64,000 nucleotides of DNA from Clostridium cylindrosporum DSM 605 (GCF_001047375.1 NZ_LFVU01000028.1:124001-188000); one strand, 5' to 3'; counted from the stretch's first letter, positions 16,340 through 26,172 are shown. Notes: generated by a model from the sequence alone, not told the origin. Program-made: numbers and translations.

Positions 16340-18649
16340 TTATTTTGCTTCCTTTTCCTTAAGGGCCATAAGTACCTTTTCAGGTGTTATAGGTATAGAA
16401 TTTACTCTTACTCCTACTGCATTATAGATAGCTTCTCTAATAGCTGGCGAAGATGTATTAAGCCCTACTTCTCCAACAGACTTTGCTCCATAAGGACCAG
16501 TTGGTTCATAACTATCATCAAATTCAGTAATAATTTTTCCAAAGTCCTTTCTAGTAGGTACCTTATAAGTCATAAAGGTATTTGTTTGCATCTTTCCTGT
16601 ACTACTTGTTCTAACTTCTTCATGTAGAGCCATTCCTATTCCATGAAGTATACCCCCTTCTGCTTGTATTTTCGCAAGAAGTGGATTAATAGGTGTTCCT
16701 ATATCTAGAACTCCTACAAAGTTTTCAAGGAATACCTTTCCTGTAGTAGTGTCAACTTCTACTTCTGCAAACCCAGCAATATATGGTGGTGGTGATTTGT
16801 GACCTACATATGAATCACTTGCAACCAATTGCTTTTGTGCATACATAAGCGTCTTTGCAAGATTTCCTAGAGTTATGCTATGACTTGTTCCCTCAACACT
16901 TATTACTCCATCTTCGAAGGTAATTGTTGATAGTGGAACATTAAGAACCCTTGCAGCTTCTTCCATTATCATACTTCTCATTTTCTCTCCAGTTTTCTTA
17001 ACTGCATTACCTGATACATATGTTGTACTTGATGCATAGGCTCCACTGTCAAATGGTGTAAGGTCAGTATCCGATGATAAAACTGCAATATTTTCTGTTT
17101 CAACACCAATTGCCTCAGCACAAATTTGTGAAAGAATAGTGTCACTTCCTGTACCTAAATCAGTGGCACCAATAAATAACATAAATGAACCATCATCATT
17201 AAACTTTAATGTGGCTGAGCCCATATCTTGGTATGGTACGCCAGAACCTTGTCTTGCTATAGCCATACCAACTCCACGGAATTTGTTAGGACCTACTTGT
17301 TTTCCTGGGAACTTTTCATCCCATCCTATAAGTTCCTTACCTCTTTTAACACAGTACTCAAGTCCACAACTTTGCATTACTTCATCTGGGCCTCTATTTT
17401 CAATCCCATTACATCTAAATTTAATCGTTTTTTCTCCCTTTTTAATCATGTTCTTATCGTGAATTACTGTAGGATCCATTTTTAATATATCAGCAATTTC
17501 ATTTACAGTATTTTCAAGGGCAAATACACCTTGAGTTGCTCCAAATCCTCTAAACGCTCCTGTAGGTACAGTGTTTGTATACACCCCTGTTCCTACGTAT
17601 CTACCTGCATCTATTTTATTATAAAGGTTTAAAACCTTCATAACAGTTGCAAATAGTATAGAGTTTGCATGTTCTCCATAGGCTCCTGCACTACCAACAG
17701 CCTTAAGATCAATTGCTGTAATTCTACCGTCTTTATTTGCTCCAACCTTAATATCTAATCTCATTGGTATTCTTGGAAGTCCAGCTTCAAAGGTTTCTTC
17801 CCTTGTGAAGATAATTTTAGCTGACTTTCCAGTTTTCATAGTAACTAATGCTGGATAGTATTCTGAATTACCAGATTGCTTTCCACCATATCCTCCACCG
17901 ATTCTTGGTTTTATTATTCTGATTTTACCGATTGGCATCTCTAGAGCTTTTGCAAGAGATCTTCTAACATGAAAAGGTACTTGTGTTGAAGATATTACAA
18001 CTAATCTACCATGTTCATCTATATGTGTAGCACTTCTAAATGTTTCCATAAAACCTTGATGAGAAGATTGTGTATAATATGTTCTATCAAGTACAAGATC
18101 GCTTTCAGCAAAAACTTTCTCTATATCTCCATGATCATATTTAAGTTTACATACTATATTTTTTGTAGGGTCATAACCTACGTCTACAAGACACTCACAG
18201 TCATCCTCTGGATGTATTATTATAGAATTTCCTTCAGCTTTTTCAAGGTCAAGAATTGGCTCTAAAACTTCATATTCAACTTTTATAAGTTTTTTAGCCT
18301 TTTCAACACATTCCTCATCTACCCCTGCAATTATTGCAACGTCATCTCCAACATAACGTACATACTCATCTAATATTAGTGTGTCCTGTGGTGATGTTTC
18401 TGGATAAGCTTGTCCAGCTCTTGTATATCTAACCTTTGGTACATCATGATGAGTTAATATACATTCAATTCCTGGAACTTTCTTAGCAATTTCAGTGTTT
18501 ATTGATTTTATTTTTGCAAATGCATGTGGGCTTCTTAAAATTTTTACAACAAGTGCATTTGGATCTGCTAAATCATCTGTATAAACAGGTTTCCCAAGGA
18601 CTAACCCTAAACCATCTACTTTTGGAAGACTTCTAGTTACCTCTTTCAT
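16340..18649 (-). CDS. xdhA: Xanthine dehydrogenase, molybdopterin-binding subunit
   Basis: This 769-residue subunit carries the molybdenum active site of a three-subunit xanthine dehydrogenase-type hydroxylase. It has the N-terminal hammerhead domain with YVRYVGDDVA (about 96-104), GGGYGGK (251-257), GAFRGFG (364-370), GATDLGTGSDT (cofactor loop, 494-504), and the catalytic Glu727 in GAKSVGEVGL. Together with XdhB (FAD) and XdhC (2Fe-2S) it oxidises purines such as hypoxanthine or xanthine. The substrate is inferred, because aldehyde oxidases and nicotinate hydroxylases share the fold. Its ATG overlaps the xdhC stop by one base, so the subunits are coupled. Confidence 0.93.
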   Translation of the reverse strand: MKEVTRSLPKVDGLGLVLGKPVYTDDLADPNALVVKILRSPHAFAKIKSINTEIAKKVPGIECILTHHDVPKVRYTRAGQAYPETSPQDTLILDEYVRYVGDDVAIIAGVDEECVEKAKKLIKVEYEVLEPILDLEKAEGNSIIIHPEDDCECLVDVGYDPTKNIVCKLKYDHGDIEKVFAESDLVLDRTYYTQSSHQGFMETFRSATHIDEHGRLVVISSTQVPFHVRRSLAKALEMPIGKIRIIKPRIGGGYGGKQSGNSEYYPALVTMKTGKSAKIIFTREETFEAGLPRIPMRLDIKVGANKDGRITAIDLKAVGSAGAYGEHANSILFATVMKVLNLYNKIDAGRYVGTGVYTNTVPTGAFRGFGATQGVFALENTVNEIADILKMDPTVIHDKNMIKKGEKTIKFRCNGIENRGPDEVMQSCGLEYCVKRGKELIGWDEKFPGKQVGPNKFRGVGMAIARQGSGVPYQDMGSATLKFNDDGSFMLFIGATDLGTGSDTILSQICAEAIGVETENIAVLSSDTDLTPFDSGAYASSTTYVSGNAVKKTGEKMRSMIMEEAARVLNVPLSTITFEDGVISVEGTSHSITLGNLAKTLMYAQKQLVASDSYVGHKSPPPYIAGFAEVEVDTTTGKVFLENFVGVLDIGTPINPLLAKIQAEGGILHGIGMALHEEVRTSSTGKMQTNTFMTYKVPTRKDFGKIITEFDDSYEPTGPYGAKSVGEVGLNTSSPAIREAIYNAVGVRVNSIPITPEKVLMALKEKEAK

Positions 18650-19101
18650 TATTTTACCTCCTCTAAGAACTTTCTAATTGCTCTTAATTGACCTTCATAT
18701 CCTGTACATCTACAAAGGTTATTTACAAGATAATGCTTTATTTCATCATCTGTAGGATTTTTAAGTTCGTTTTTCATTCCAAGAACAGTTAATATAAACC
18801 CTGGGCTACAATATCCACATTGGTCAACACCTGACTCTACTATTATTTCTGCAAATCTTTTTCCTTCTTCTCCTGCGCCTTCAACAGTTACTATCTTGTG
18901 GCCTTCACATCTAGCTGCAAAGGTTGAACATGAGTGAATAGGCTTTCCATCCATAAGAATAGTACATACACTACATGATGATGTTTCACATCCACGTCTT
19001 ACACTATGGCATCCAATTTTTCTTAATACATCAAGAATGTAGTCATGTGGTTTAATTTCTAAATTATGATCTTTCCCATTTATATTTAAAGTAACTTTCA
19101 T
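18649..19101 (-). CDS. xdhC: Xanthine dehydrogenase, 2Fe-2S subunit
   Basis: The 150-residue protein has two iron-sulfur domains. The N-terminal plant-ferredoxin type carries GCETSSCSVCTILMDG and the following HSC. The C-terminal helical [2Fe-2S]-binding domain carries CGYCSPGFILT and NLCRCTGYEGQ. It passes electrons from the molybdenum site to FAD. It lies between xdhB and xdhA, abutting the former directly and overlapping the latter by one base. Confidence 0.95.
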   Translation of the reverse strand: MKVTLNINGKDHNLEIKPHDYILDVLRKIGCHSVRRGCETSSCSVCTILMDGKPIHSCSTFAARCEGHKIVTVEGAGEEGKRFAEIIVESGVDQCGYCSPGFILTVLGMKNELKNPTDDEIKHYLVNNLCRCTGYEGQLRAIRKFLEEVK

Positions 19102-19896
19102 CTATAGCACCTCCAGTATTGCTGACTTTACAAGCGCTCTACAAAGATGCCTTCTATATTCGCTTGAACCTAAGCCATTATTTCCAAATTTAAGTTCTTC
19201 TGATGCAATTTTACCTGCCATATCAGCTGTTTCTTCATTTACTTCATTAGAGTTTATATATTCCATTGCCTTTAATGGAAACTCTGCAATAACTGGTCTT
19301 GCACCTACTGCAATTTTGAATTTGTTTCCTGATTTTGAAACTGCAACATTTAAAATTGCATAATCAGCTATTGAATTTCTCATCATTTGAAAAGATGCTC
19401 TTAAATCTTCTTTTTTAATGATAATCTTTTCAAGTAAGTCCTTTTCTCTTTTTGATTCGATAAATTCATCTAGTGATATTTCTCCCCCATTATGAAGAAC
19501 TACTTTAGTGTCTAAAACTCTTAGAGCTGTTATAAAGTCTGAAAATCCATACCTTGAATAAACTGTTGCACCAACAGCTGCTGAATTTCTTAATTGAAGA
19601 CCTACAATACTCTCAACAGACTTTGATAGTACATTATCAAAATATCCCTTTAAAATACCATTTACCTCAATGTCTCTTAATGTTGCCATTGCCCCAATTT
19701 CAATTGCATCATCAGTTTCCTTAATATAATCAAGTCCTGTATCTGATAAATCAATTGCAAGTCCAATATGTCTAGGAGTAAGATGAACAAAAGCCCCTCC
19801 TCCTATTAATACTGAACCTTTTTTGGAAGTCATAAGTTCATATGCCTCCTTAGCACTTGTAGGCTTTTTGTATTCACCTATTGTCATAATTGCCAC
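19102..19896 (-). CDS. xdhB: Xanthine dehydrogenase, FAD-binding subunit
   Basis: The 264-residue protein matches the FAD-binding domain of molybdopterin dehydrogenases followed by the CO dehydrogenase flavoprotein C-terminal domain. Seen are VLIGGGAFVHL (N-terminal FAD loop), IDLSDTGLDYI, IGAMATLRDIE and LQLRNSAAVGATVYSRYGFSD, in place of the usual NxGGNxxxASPAAD. It is somewhat short for the family (about 280-300). It is the first canonical subunit gene, 93 bases after the degenerate paralog. Confidence 0.9.
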   Translation of the reverse strand: MAIMTIGEYKKPTSAKEAYELMTSKKGSVLIGGGAFVHLTPRHIGLAIDLSDTGLDYIKETDDAIEIGAMATLRDIEVNGILKGYFDNVLSKSVESIVGLQLRNSAAVGATVYSRYGFSDFITALRVLDTKVVLHNGGEISLDEFIESKREKDLLEKIIIKKEDLRASFQMMRNSIADYAILNVAVSKSGNKFKIAVGARPVIAEFPLKAMEYINSNEVNEETADMAGKIASEELKFGNNGLGSSEYRRHLCRALVKSAILEVL

Positions 19897-19924
19897 TTTT
19901 CTACCACCCCTTATTAAAATATGT

Positions 19925-19954
19925 TTAGCTAATTAAAATTTATAAATTAGCTAA
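19925..19954. repeat. Inverted repeat in the gap before xdhB
   Basis: TTAGCTAATT (19925-19934) and AATTAGCTAA (19945-19954) form a perfect 10-base stem with a 10-base loop, in the 93-base space between the XDH-like paralog and xdhB. It could be an mRNA-processing or attenuation stem or a protein site. No T run follows on the minus strand. Confidence 0.6.
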
Positions 19955-19989
19955 TTTATAATCACCTTCAAATGAAGGAAATTAACTAA

Positions 19990-22122
19990 TTACTTAGAAG
20001 TTTTATTATTCATAATTATTTTTTCTGATGTAATTGGTAATTCATTAACTCTTACACCAATTGCATTATATACAGCCTCTTGAATCGCAGCTGGAACTGT
20101 ATTAAACCCAATATTTAAACTTGATTTTGCACCATATACACCACTTGCATCATAGGTATTTGTAAATTCTACTGTTATATTTCCAAAGTCATTTCTTGTT
20201 GGGATTCTATATATTAAAGGATTTAAATCCATGTTATTTTCACTATTCTTTTTAACTTCCTCATACATTGCCATTCCTATTCCTCGAAGAATTGAAGATT
20301 CAGCTTCTACCTTCATAAGAGTTGGATTTATAACTGTTCCAATATCAAAAACACCTACAAAATTCTCTACACGAATTTTTCCTGTTTCAGTATCTACCTC
20401 AACCTCAACAAATCCTGCCATATATGATGGTGTTGTTTTTTTAAATGTATAGGAGTCACATACAAATAATTGCTTTAAAGCGTATACAACCTTTTTACCA
20501 AATTCTCTCATAGTCATTACTTTATCTGAGTTTTTAATTCTTATTGTCTCCCCATCATAGATAATTAAAGATACATCTGTACCTAGAATTTCCCCAGCTG
20601 TCTCAATAATTAGTTTCCTCATTTTTTCTCCAGTTTTTTTCACAGCATTAGCAAGAGCATAAAGTGTCTTAGTAGAATATGTATTACTATAAAAAGGCAT
20701 AAGGTCTGTATCACATGATAAAACCATGACTTTATCTGTTGTAACTCCAATAGCTTCAGCACAAATTTGCGAGAGTATTGTACTACTACATATTCCAAGG
20801 TCATTAGTTCCTATAGTTAACATAAATGTACCATCTTCATTAAATTTAATTGTGGATGAAGCAGCGTCTTCATATGGCACTCCTATATCTTGTCTTGCTA
20901 TTGACATTCCAATTCCACGAACTTTATTTGATGCTACTTGCTTTTTAGGGTACTTTTCATCCCATTCTATAAGCTTTTTTCCCCTTTTTATGCAATAATC
21001 TAAAGCATAATTTTTATCATCTAGTATCCTTTGATTTATTTCATTACCTTTTTTGATCATATTGATTTCATGAATCTTAATGATATCCATATTTAATTTT
21101 TTACCTAGATTATTTATTGTGCTTTCAATTCCAAATACTACTTCGCTTAAATCAGATTTCTTTAACCTATTTGCTGAAATATTACTTAAAAATCTTGCAG
21201 CTTTAAAATTATATAAACTCATAACCTCTGATGCAGCATCAATAATAGGATGGTCACTGTAATCTACACGGTTAACTGGTCCTTGGGATATCTCTATATC
21301 TATTGCACTAATTTTCCCCTCTCTTGTAGCTCCTAATTTAACCTTAACATCTGTTTCACTCTTTTCTTCCACCATATTAAAGGTTTCATCAACTGTATAA
21401 ATAACCTTTGCAGGTTTTCCTGTTTTTAAAGTTATAATAGCTGGATAGTACTCAGAGCTTACTATACTCTTTCCCCCATAACCGCCACCTGTTTTAGGTT
21501 TTATAACCCTAATCTTTCCTATTGGAACTTGTAGTCTTTCTGAAAGAATCTTTCTAACTAAAAATGGGACTTCACTTGTAGATACCACAACAAGTCTTTC
21601 ATATTGATCAAAATAGGTATATGACCTACAGGTTTCAAGGAACCCTTGATAAATAGATTGAGTTCGGTATACTTCCTCCAGTATAACGAGGTCGTGCTTA
21701 AACTCCTTATCAACATTTCCAAAACTATATATTACGCTTAAATCATCTTTCTTATTTATACTTAGAATCTTAATCTCATCTAATTCATATTCAATTTTTA
21801 TAAGTTTCATTGCCTCATTTGCACTTTCTTCGTCTAATGCTGCAATAAGTGCAATATCATTTGGAAATATTGAATTAAATTCATCTTCTCCTAGTTCACT
21901 AGTTCCCACTTTATGTATACTTTTATTTGTTAGTATGCATTCAACACCAGGAATCTTAACAGCATCATTTATGTTTATATACTTTATATTTCTAGAGGAT
22001 GAACATCTTAAAACCTTAACAAAAAGTGTATTACAAGGAATCTTATCCTCTAGGTATGCATTTCTTCCAAGTATAAGTCCTAGTCCATCTCCCTTAGATA
22101 CTCCCTTACTTATTTCACCCAT
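19990..22122 (-). CDS. Degenerate paralog of the XDH molybdopterin subunit
   Basis: This 710-residue protein aligns along its whole length with XdhA (for example the end of each: VYNAIGVRVNELPIT versus IYNAVGVRVNSIPIT) and keeps GGGYGGK (212-218). The catalytic Glu727 of XdhA is Asn670 here (GAKSSLNIGF). The GAFRGFG loop is missing, and the cofactor loop GATDLGTG reads GTNDLGIC. FDSGAYASS is FYSNTYSTK, and the RYVGDDVA hammerhead segment is shortened. The ORF has no stop or frameshift and codon use resembles the neighbours, so it looks maintained rather than decaying. It precedes xdhB on the same strand and is likely the first gene of the operon. Oxidoreductase activity by the usual mechanism seems unlikely; a structural, chaperone or regulatory role is a guess. 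Confidence 0.85.
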   Translation of the reverse strand: MGEISKGVSKGDGLGLILGRNAYLEDKIPCNTLFVKVLRCSSSRNIKYININDAVKIPGVECILTNKSIHKVGTSELGEDEFNSIFPNDIALIAALDEESANEAMKLIKIEYELDEIKILSINKKDDLSVIYSFGNVDKEFKHDLVILEEVYRTQSIYQGFLETCRSYTYFDQYERLVVVSTSEVPFLVRKILSERLQVPIGKIRVIKPKTGGGYGGKSIVSSEYYPAIITLKTGKPAKVIYTVDETFNMVEEKSETDVKVKLGATREGKISAIDIEISQGPVNRVDYSDHPIIDAASEVMSLYNFKAARFLSNISANRLKKSDLSEVVFGIESTINNLGKKLNMDIIKIHEINMIKKGNEINQRILDDKNYALDYCIKRGKKLIEWDEKYPKKQVASNKVRGIGMSIARQDIGVPYEDAASSTIKFNEDGTFMLTIGTNDLGICSSTILSQICAEAIGVTTDKVMVLSCDTDLMPFYSNTYSTKTLYALANAVKKTGEKMRKLIIETAGEILGTDVSLIIYDGETIRIKNSDKVMTMREFGKKVVYALKQLFVCDSYTFKKTTPSYMAGFVEVEVDTETGKIRVENFVGVFDIGTVINPTLMKVEAESSILRGIGMAMYEEVKKNSENNMDLNPLIYRIPTRNDFGNITVEFTNTYDASGVYGAKSSLNIGFNTVPAAIQEAVYNAIGVRVNELPITSEKIIMNNKTSK

Positions 22123-22179
22123 TACTTCACCTCCAAGTTTTAAAAGGTTTTTATATAAATATATTTATTTTTAAAGATA

Positions 22180-22268
22180 GGTATTGAAATTCCAATTCAA
22201 CTACGTTATACTATCACTAGGATAACGTAGTGATAATAAAATTGATAGTTAATACCTTTAAACTATCA
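22180..22268 (-). promoter_or_regulatory. Cluster of overlapping hairpins upstream of the xdh operon
   Basis: ACTACGTTAT (22200-22209) pairs with ATAACGTAGT (22222-22231). TATCACTA (22212-22219) pairs with TAGTGATA (22228-22235), sharing bases 22228-22231 with the former, so the two stems cannot form fully together. TGATAGTT (22243-22250) pairs with AACTATCA (22261-22268), and an outer GGTATT (22180-22185) pairs with AATACC (22251-22256). The CGTTAT...ATAACG core also resembles the arms of ModE (molybdate) operators. The cluster begins 58 bases before the first gene's start codon. Whether it acts as DNA operator or RNA switch is not known. Confidence 0.55.
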
Positions 22269-22352
22269 TTACATTTAATTAATTGGTTTTAAATTCTTCT
22301 TAATTTTACATTTTATAATGATTAATAGGAAATACAAAATTTCAAACAAATT

Positions 22353-22380
22353 TTGTTATTATATTACATTTTTCTATAAT
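22353..22380 (+). promoter_or_regulatory. Promoter-like element for a candidate small RNA
   Basis: TTGTTA (22353-22358) and TATAAT (22375-22380) are 16 bases apart on the plus strand. The setting is AT-rich, so chance matches are possible. Confidence 0.4.
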
Positions 22381-22381
22381 T

Positions 22382-22409
22382 ATTATAGTTTATTCCTATA
22401 TCAATTCAA
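22382..22409 (-). promoter_or_regulatory. Promoter-like element for the xdh operon
   Basis: On the minus strand TTGAAT (22404-22409) and TATAAT (22382-22387) are 16 bases apart. Transcription from about 22375 would give a leader of roughly 250 bases containing the hairpin cluster. It lies back to back with the plus-strand element. Confidence 0.45.
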
Positions 22410-22525
22410 TTTCCTTTCCTAAATAGGGCAGGTAAAGTACTACCACTACTTTATTTGTCCTACTTATTATGTTATATGTAAATTAAAAGCTATTTAATAG
22501 AAGTTTTCTATTAAATAGCTTTTTT
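22387..22525 (+). ncRNA. Candidate small RNA with wobble-paired hairpin and terminator
   Basis: AGGGCAGGTAAAGTA (22425-22439) pairs with TACTTTATTTGTCCT (22447-22461), extended by T22424-A22462, with a 7-base loop. Three of the pairs are G-U, which work only in plus-strand RNA; the other strand would have A-C mismatches. A strong terminator (22485-22525) ends it, and a promoter-like element lies upstream. No plus-strand gene follows until 26470 and no start codon with a ribosome site is seen inside. About 139 bases are predicted. This is a structural prediction only. Confidence 0.4.
22485..22525. terminator. Strong bidirectional terminator downstream of metH
   Basis: AAAAGCTATTTAATAGAA (22485-22502) is the reverse complement of TTCTATTAAATAGCTTTT (22506-22523) with a 3-base gap, flanked by A-rich and T-rich runs. 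It ends metH on the minus strand and could end the candidate RNA on the plus strand. A second imperfect hairpin (about 22530-22563) lies between it and the metH stop codon. Confidence 0.85.
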
Positions 22526-22569
22526 AAATGAAATCAGATAGAGTAATTACCCTACCTGATTTCAACATT

Positions 22570-25500
22570 TTATTTTTCTCTATAGTTATTTGCAAGCATT
22601 TTCTTTGTAAATTCTATATCTACATCTTTTCTCTTTGTAACATCTTCAACTTGTTCCTTTGTTATACTATCAACTGAGAAGTATCTTGCAAAATCTTTTA
22701 CAATGTATAATCCACATACACTTGAAACTGGTTCCATCATAAAACTATCAGTTAAAGTAACACCTGTGTTATTTTCACCATCAAGTAGTGAAAATAATTT
22801 AACCTTATCTGAGTGATCAGGAAGACAAGGATATCCAAAGGCAGGTCTTATCCCCTCTACCTCAAAACTCCAATATTTATTTTGAAGTGTTTTATGAAGA
22901 TATGATGCAAAGCTTTCTGCAATTCTATGTGATAGAATTTTTACCATTAGTGCTTTATATTCATCTCCCTCTGCCTTATAATTATCATATATTTTATCTA
23001 ATTCTCTTCCTGCGGTTACTATAAACCCTCCGATAAAATCTTTCTTTCCACTGCTAAGTGGTGCTACAAAGTCTGCAAGTGATAAATTAACACCATCATT
23101 TGTAACCTTTTGTTGTCTTAATGTATTAAATCTTTCTACTTCTTTTTCATTACTGAATATAATAATATCCTCATTATCAGAGTTTGCATTATATATTCCA
23201 TAAACTCCATTTGGAAGTATTTTTTCATTTTTCTCAAGTTCATCAAGCATTTCATTTGCGTCATCATAAAGCTTTTTAGCTTCATCTTTGTACCTTTCAT
23301 CTTCAAGTACATTTGGGAAACTCTTTTTAATTCCCCATTCTACAAAGAAAAATGTCCAATCAATTCCTTCACGTAGCTCATTAATTGGTACTTCTATCTT
23401 TTGAGTTCCTGTGAATTCTGGAGTCTTTACATCTATTTCATTCCAATCAATGTTAAGCTTATTTGATTTAGCCTCTTCAAATGATAAAAGCTTTTCATCT
23501 TCTTTTCTGTAGCTTTCACTTATTGATTCATACTCTTCATTAATATTTTTTAAGTAATCTACTCTTTTATTCTTATCTGCTAAGAATTTCGCAGCTTCAA
23601 CTGCCTTTGATGCATCAAGAGTGTGTACAACTCCACCGGAATACTTAGGGGAAAGCTTAACAGCAGTGTGCACCTTACTTGTTGTTGCTCCACCTACCAT
23701 TATTGGAATATCAAGACCTTCCTTCTCCATCATTTCAGCTACAATTCCCATTTCATCAAGAGATGGAGTTATAAGCCCTGAAAGAGCAACAATATCCGCT
23801 GAATTTTCCTTTGCAGCCTTTACTATTTCCTCAGGATGTACCATTATTCCAAGGTCAATAACATTAAAATTATTACAAGCCAGTACAACACCTACTATGT
23901 TCTTTCCAATATCGTGAACATCTCCCTTAACTGTTGCAATTACAATAGTTCCTGAGTTTGATGATCCTTTTTCCTTTTCCTCTTCAATATATGGCATTAA
24001 TGCCCCTACTGCTCTTTTCATAACTCTGGCACTTTTTACAACCTGAGGAAGGAACATCTTACCTTCACCAAATAGTTCCCCAACAGCTTTCATACCATCC
24101 ATTAAAGGACCTTCTATTACATCTAAAGATCTTTCAAAGTTAGCCCTAGCTTCTATTGCATCCTCTTCTACGAAATCAACAATTCCCTTTACTAAAGCGT
24201 GTTTTAATCTTTCATTTACACTTGCCTCTCTCCACTTTAGCTTGTTTTCTTCTATTTTTTCACCTTCGCCTTTATACTTTTCAGCAAATTCTATTAACTC
24301 CTCTGATGCCTCAGGATGAGTATTTAATACAACCGCTTCAACCTTTTCTAAAAGGTCCTTATCTATTTCATCATATATTTGAATCATTCCTGGATTTAGT
24401 ATTGCCATATCCATTCCTGCTTCAATTGCATGATATAAGAACACTGAGTGCATAGCTTCTCTTATTATATTATTTCCTCTAAATGAGAATGATAGATTTG
24501 AAAGTCCACCTGATATCTTAGCCCCAGGCAGATTTTCCTTTATCCACTTAGTTGCTCTTATAAAATCAATACCATAGCTATTATGCTCCTCCATACCAGT
24601 TGCAATTGCTAGAATATTAGGGTCAAAGATTATATCTTCTCTTGGGAAATTAACCTTATCTACTAGTATGTTATAAGCTCTACTACAAACTTCAATCTTT
24701 CTTTCATAGGTATCTGCTTGTCCAGTTTCATCAAATGCCATTACAACTATTGCAGCACCAAATCTTTTAATAGTTTTTGCATATTCAATAAACTCTTCTT
24801 CTCCATTTTTAAGACTTATTGAATTAACTATTGATTTTCCTTGAATAGCCTTAAGTCCACTTAATATAACAGAATACTTAGAAGAGTCAATAACCACAGG
24901 AACCCTTGATATTTCCGGCTCTGAGGCTAGAAGTTTTAGGAATATATCCATTTCTTCCTCTGAGTTTAACATTCCATCATCAAAGTTTATGTCAATTGCC
25001 TGTGCACCATTTTCAACTTGATCCCTTGCAATAGACAGTGCCTCATCATAATTCTTTTCTTTAATAAGTCTTGCAAACTTTTTAGATCCTGCAACGTTTG
25101 TTCTCTCACCAATGTTTAAGAAATTATTTTCCTTTGTTACACGAACAAGTTCAAGTCCTGCAAATCTTGTTTCAAGAACCTTTTCCTTAGGAACTCTAGG
25201 GGCTTTCCCATCCACAAGTTCAGCTATTTTATTTATATGTTCATAGGTAGTTCCACAGCATCCACCAACAATATTTAAATGCTGTCCATCAACAAGTTCC
25301 TTTAGGTTTTCAGCTGTTACCTCTGGCTTTTCATCATATTCACCAAATCTATTAGGAAGACCTGCATTTGGATATACACTTACATAATATGGAACTTCAT
25401 TTGAAAGCTTCTTAATAAATGGTATTAAATCCTTTGCTCCAAATGAACAGTTAAGTCCTACTGATATAACATATTCATTTTTAATGGATTCAATAAACGC

Positions 25501-26172
25501 TTCAAGTGTTTGTCCTGATAGTGTTCTACCACTTTTATCTGTTAAAGTTCCAGATATCATTATTGGAACTTCAATATTTCTTTCTTCATTAATTAGGTTT
25601 AAAGCAAAAATTGCAGCTCTTGCATTTAAAGTATCGAATATTGTTTCAATTAGGATTACATCTACTCCACCATCAATAAGACCTTCCATTTGTTCCTTAT
25701 ACGAATCTACCATTTCATCAAAGGAAATAGCTCTAAATCCTGGATTTTCAACGTCAGGTGATAATGATAAAGTTTTATTTGTTGGTCCAACAGACCCTGC
25801 AACAAATCTTGGTTTTTCAGGACTTCTAGAAGTAATTTCATCTGCACAACTTCTCGCAAGCTTTGCTGCTTCAAAATTTAATTTATATATAATATCTTGA
25901 GTTCCATAATCAAACTGTGAAACTCTTGTTGCGTTAAAACTGTTAGTTTCTATAATATCAGCACCAGCTTCTAAATACTTTGTATGTATTTCTTTAATAA
26001 CATCTGGTCTTGTTAAAACTAAAAGATCATTATTTCCCTTTAATTCAAACTTGCTATCCTTAAATATTTCTCCCCTATAATCTTCTTCAGTTAAATTATA
26101 TGATTGAATTGCTGTTCCCATTGCACCGTCAAGAACAAGTATCTTTTCTTTTAACCTTTCTTTAAATCCCAT
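22570..26172 (-). CDS. metH: Cobalamin-dependent methionine synthase, full length
   Basis: This 1200-residue enzyme transfers the methyl group of methyl-tetrahydrofolate to homocysteine through B12. Domains in order are the homocysteine domain (1 to about 320; zinc cysteines in VGLNCSFG near 241 and GGCCGTT near 304), pterin-binding barrel (about 340-600), B12 cap helices (about 640-735), B12-binding Rossmann domain with DVHDIGKN (near 749), and a C-terminal AdoMet reactivation domain (about 910-1200; [35 protein letters not shown]). Many clostridial MetH proteins lack the last domain. GTG 26178 is in frame, but GAGGTG five bases before the ATG at 26172 sets the start. No B12 or SAM riboswitch was found upstream. 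Confidence 0.97.
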   Translation of the reverse strand: MGFKERLKEKILVLDGAMGTAIQSYNLTEEDYRGEIFKDSKFELKGNNDLLVLTRPDVIKEIHTKYLEAGADIIETNSFNATRVSQFDYGTQDIIYKLNFEAAKLARSCADEITSRSPEKPRFVAGSVGPTNKTLSLSPDVENPGFRAISFDEMVDSYKEQMEGLIDGGVDVILIETIFDTLNARAAIFALNLINEERNIEVPIMISGTLTDKSGRTLSGQTLEAFIESIKNEYVISVGLNCSFGAKDLIPFIKKLSNEVPYYVSVYPNAGLPNRFGEYDEKPEVTAENLKELVDGQHLNIVGGCCGTTYEHINKIAELVDGKAPRVPKEKVLETRFAGLELVRVTKENNFLNIGERTNVAGSKKFARLIKEKNYDEALSIARDQVENGAQAIDINFDDGMLNSEEEMDIFLKLLASEPEISRVPVVIDSSKYSVILSGLKAIQGKSIVNSISLKNGEEEFIEYAKTIKRFGAAIVVMAFDETGQADTYERKIEVCSRAYNILVDKVNFPREDIIFDPNILAIATGMEEHNSYGIDFIRATKWIKENLPGAKISGGLSNLSFSFRGNNIIREAMHSVFLYHAIEAGMDMAILNPGMIQIYDEIDKDLLEKVEAVVLNTHPEASEELIEFAEKYKGEGEKIEENKLKWREASVNERLKHALVKGIVDFVEEDAIEARANFERSLDVIEGPLMDGMKAVGELFGEGKMFLPQVVKSARVMKRAVGALMPYIEEEKEKGSSNSGTIVIATVKGDVHDIGKNIVGVVLACNNFNVIDLGIMVHPEEIVKAAKENSADIVALSGLITPSLDEMGIVAEMMEKEGLDIPIMVGGATTSKVHTAVKLSPKYSGGVVHTLDASKAVEAAKFLADKNKRVDYLKNINEEYESISESYRKEDEKLLSFEEAKSNKLNIDWNEIDVKTPEFTGTQKIEVPINELREGIDWTFFFVEWGIKKSFPNVLEDERYKDEAKKLYDDANEMLDELEKNEKILPNGVYGIYNANSDNEDIIIFSNEKEVERFNTLRQQKVTNDGVNLSLADFVAPLSSGKKDFIGGFIVTAGRELDKIYDNYKAEGDEYKALMVKILSHRIAESFASYLHKTLQNKYWSFEVEGIRPAFGYPCLPDHSDKVKLFSLLDGENNTGVTLTDSFMMEPVSSVCGLYIVKDFARYFSVDSITKEQVEDVTKRKDVDIEFTKKMLANNYREK

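Noticed and set aside
22123-22569. Purine riboswitch before the xdh operon
   Set aside because: The three-way junction core of purine riboswitches was not visible; the hairpins found have different architecture.
24156-24455. Plus-strand ORF of 99 residues within metH
   Set aside because: It is antisense to a fully conserved metH frame with no ribosome site; a coding shadow.
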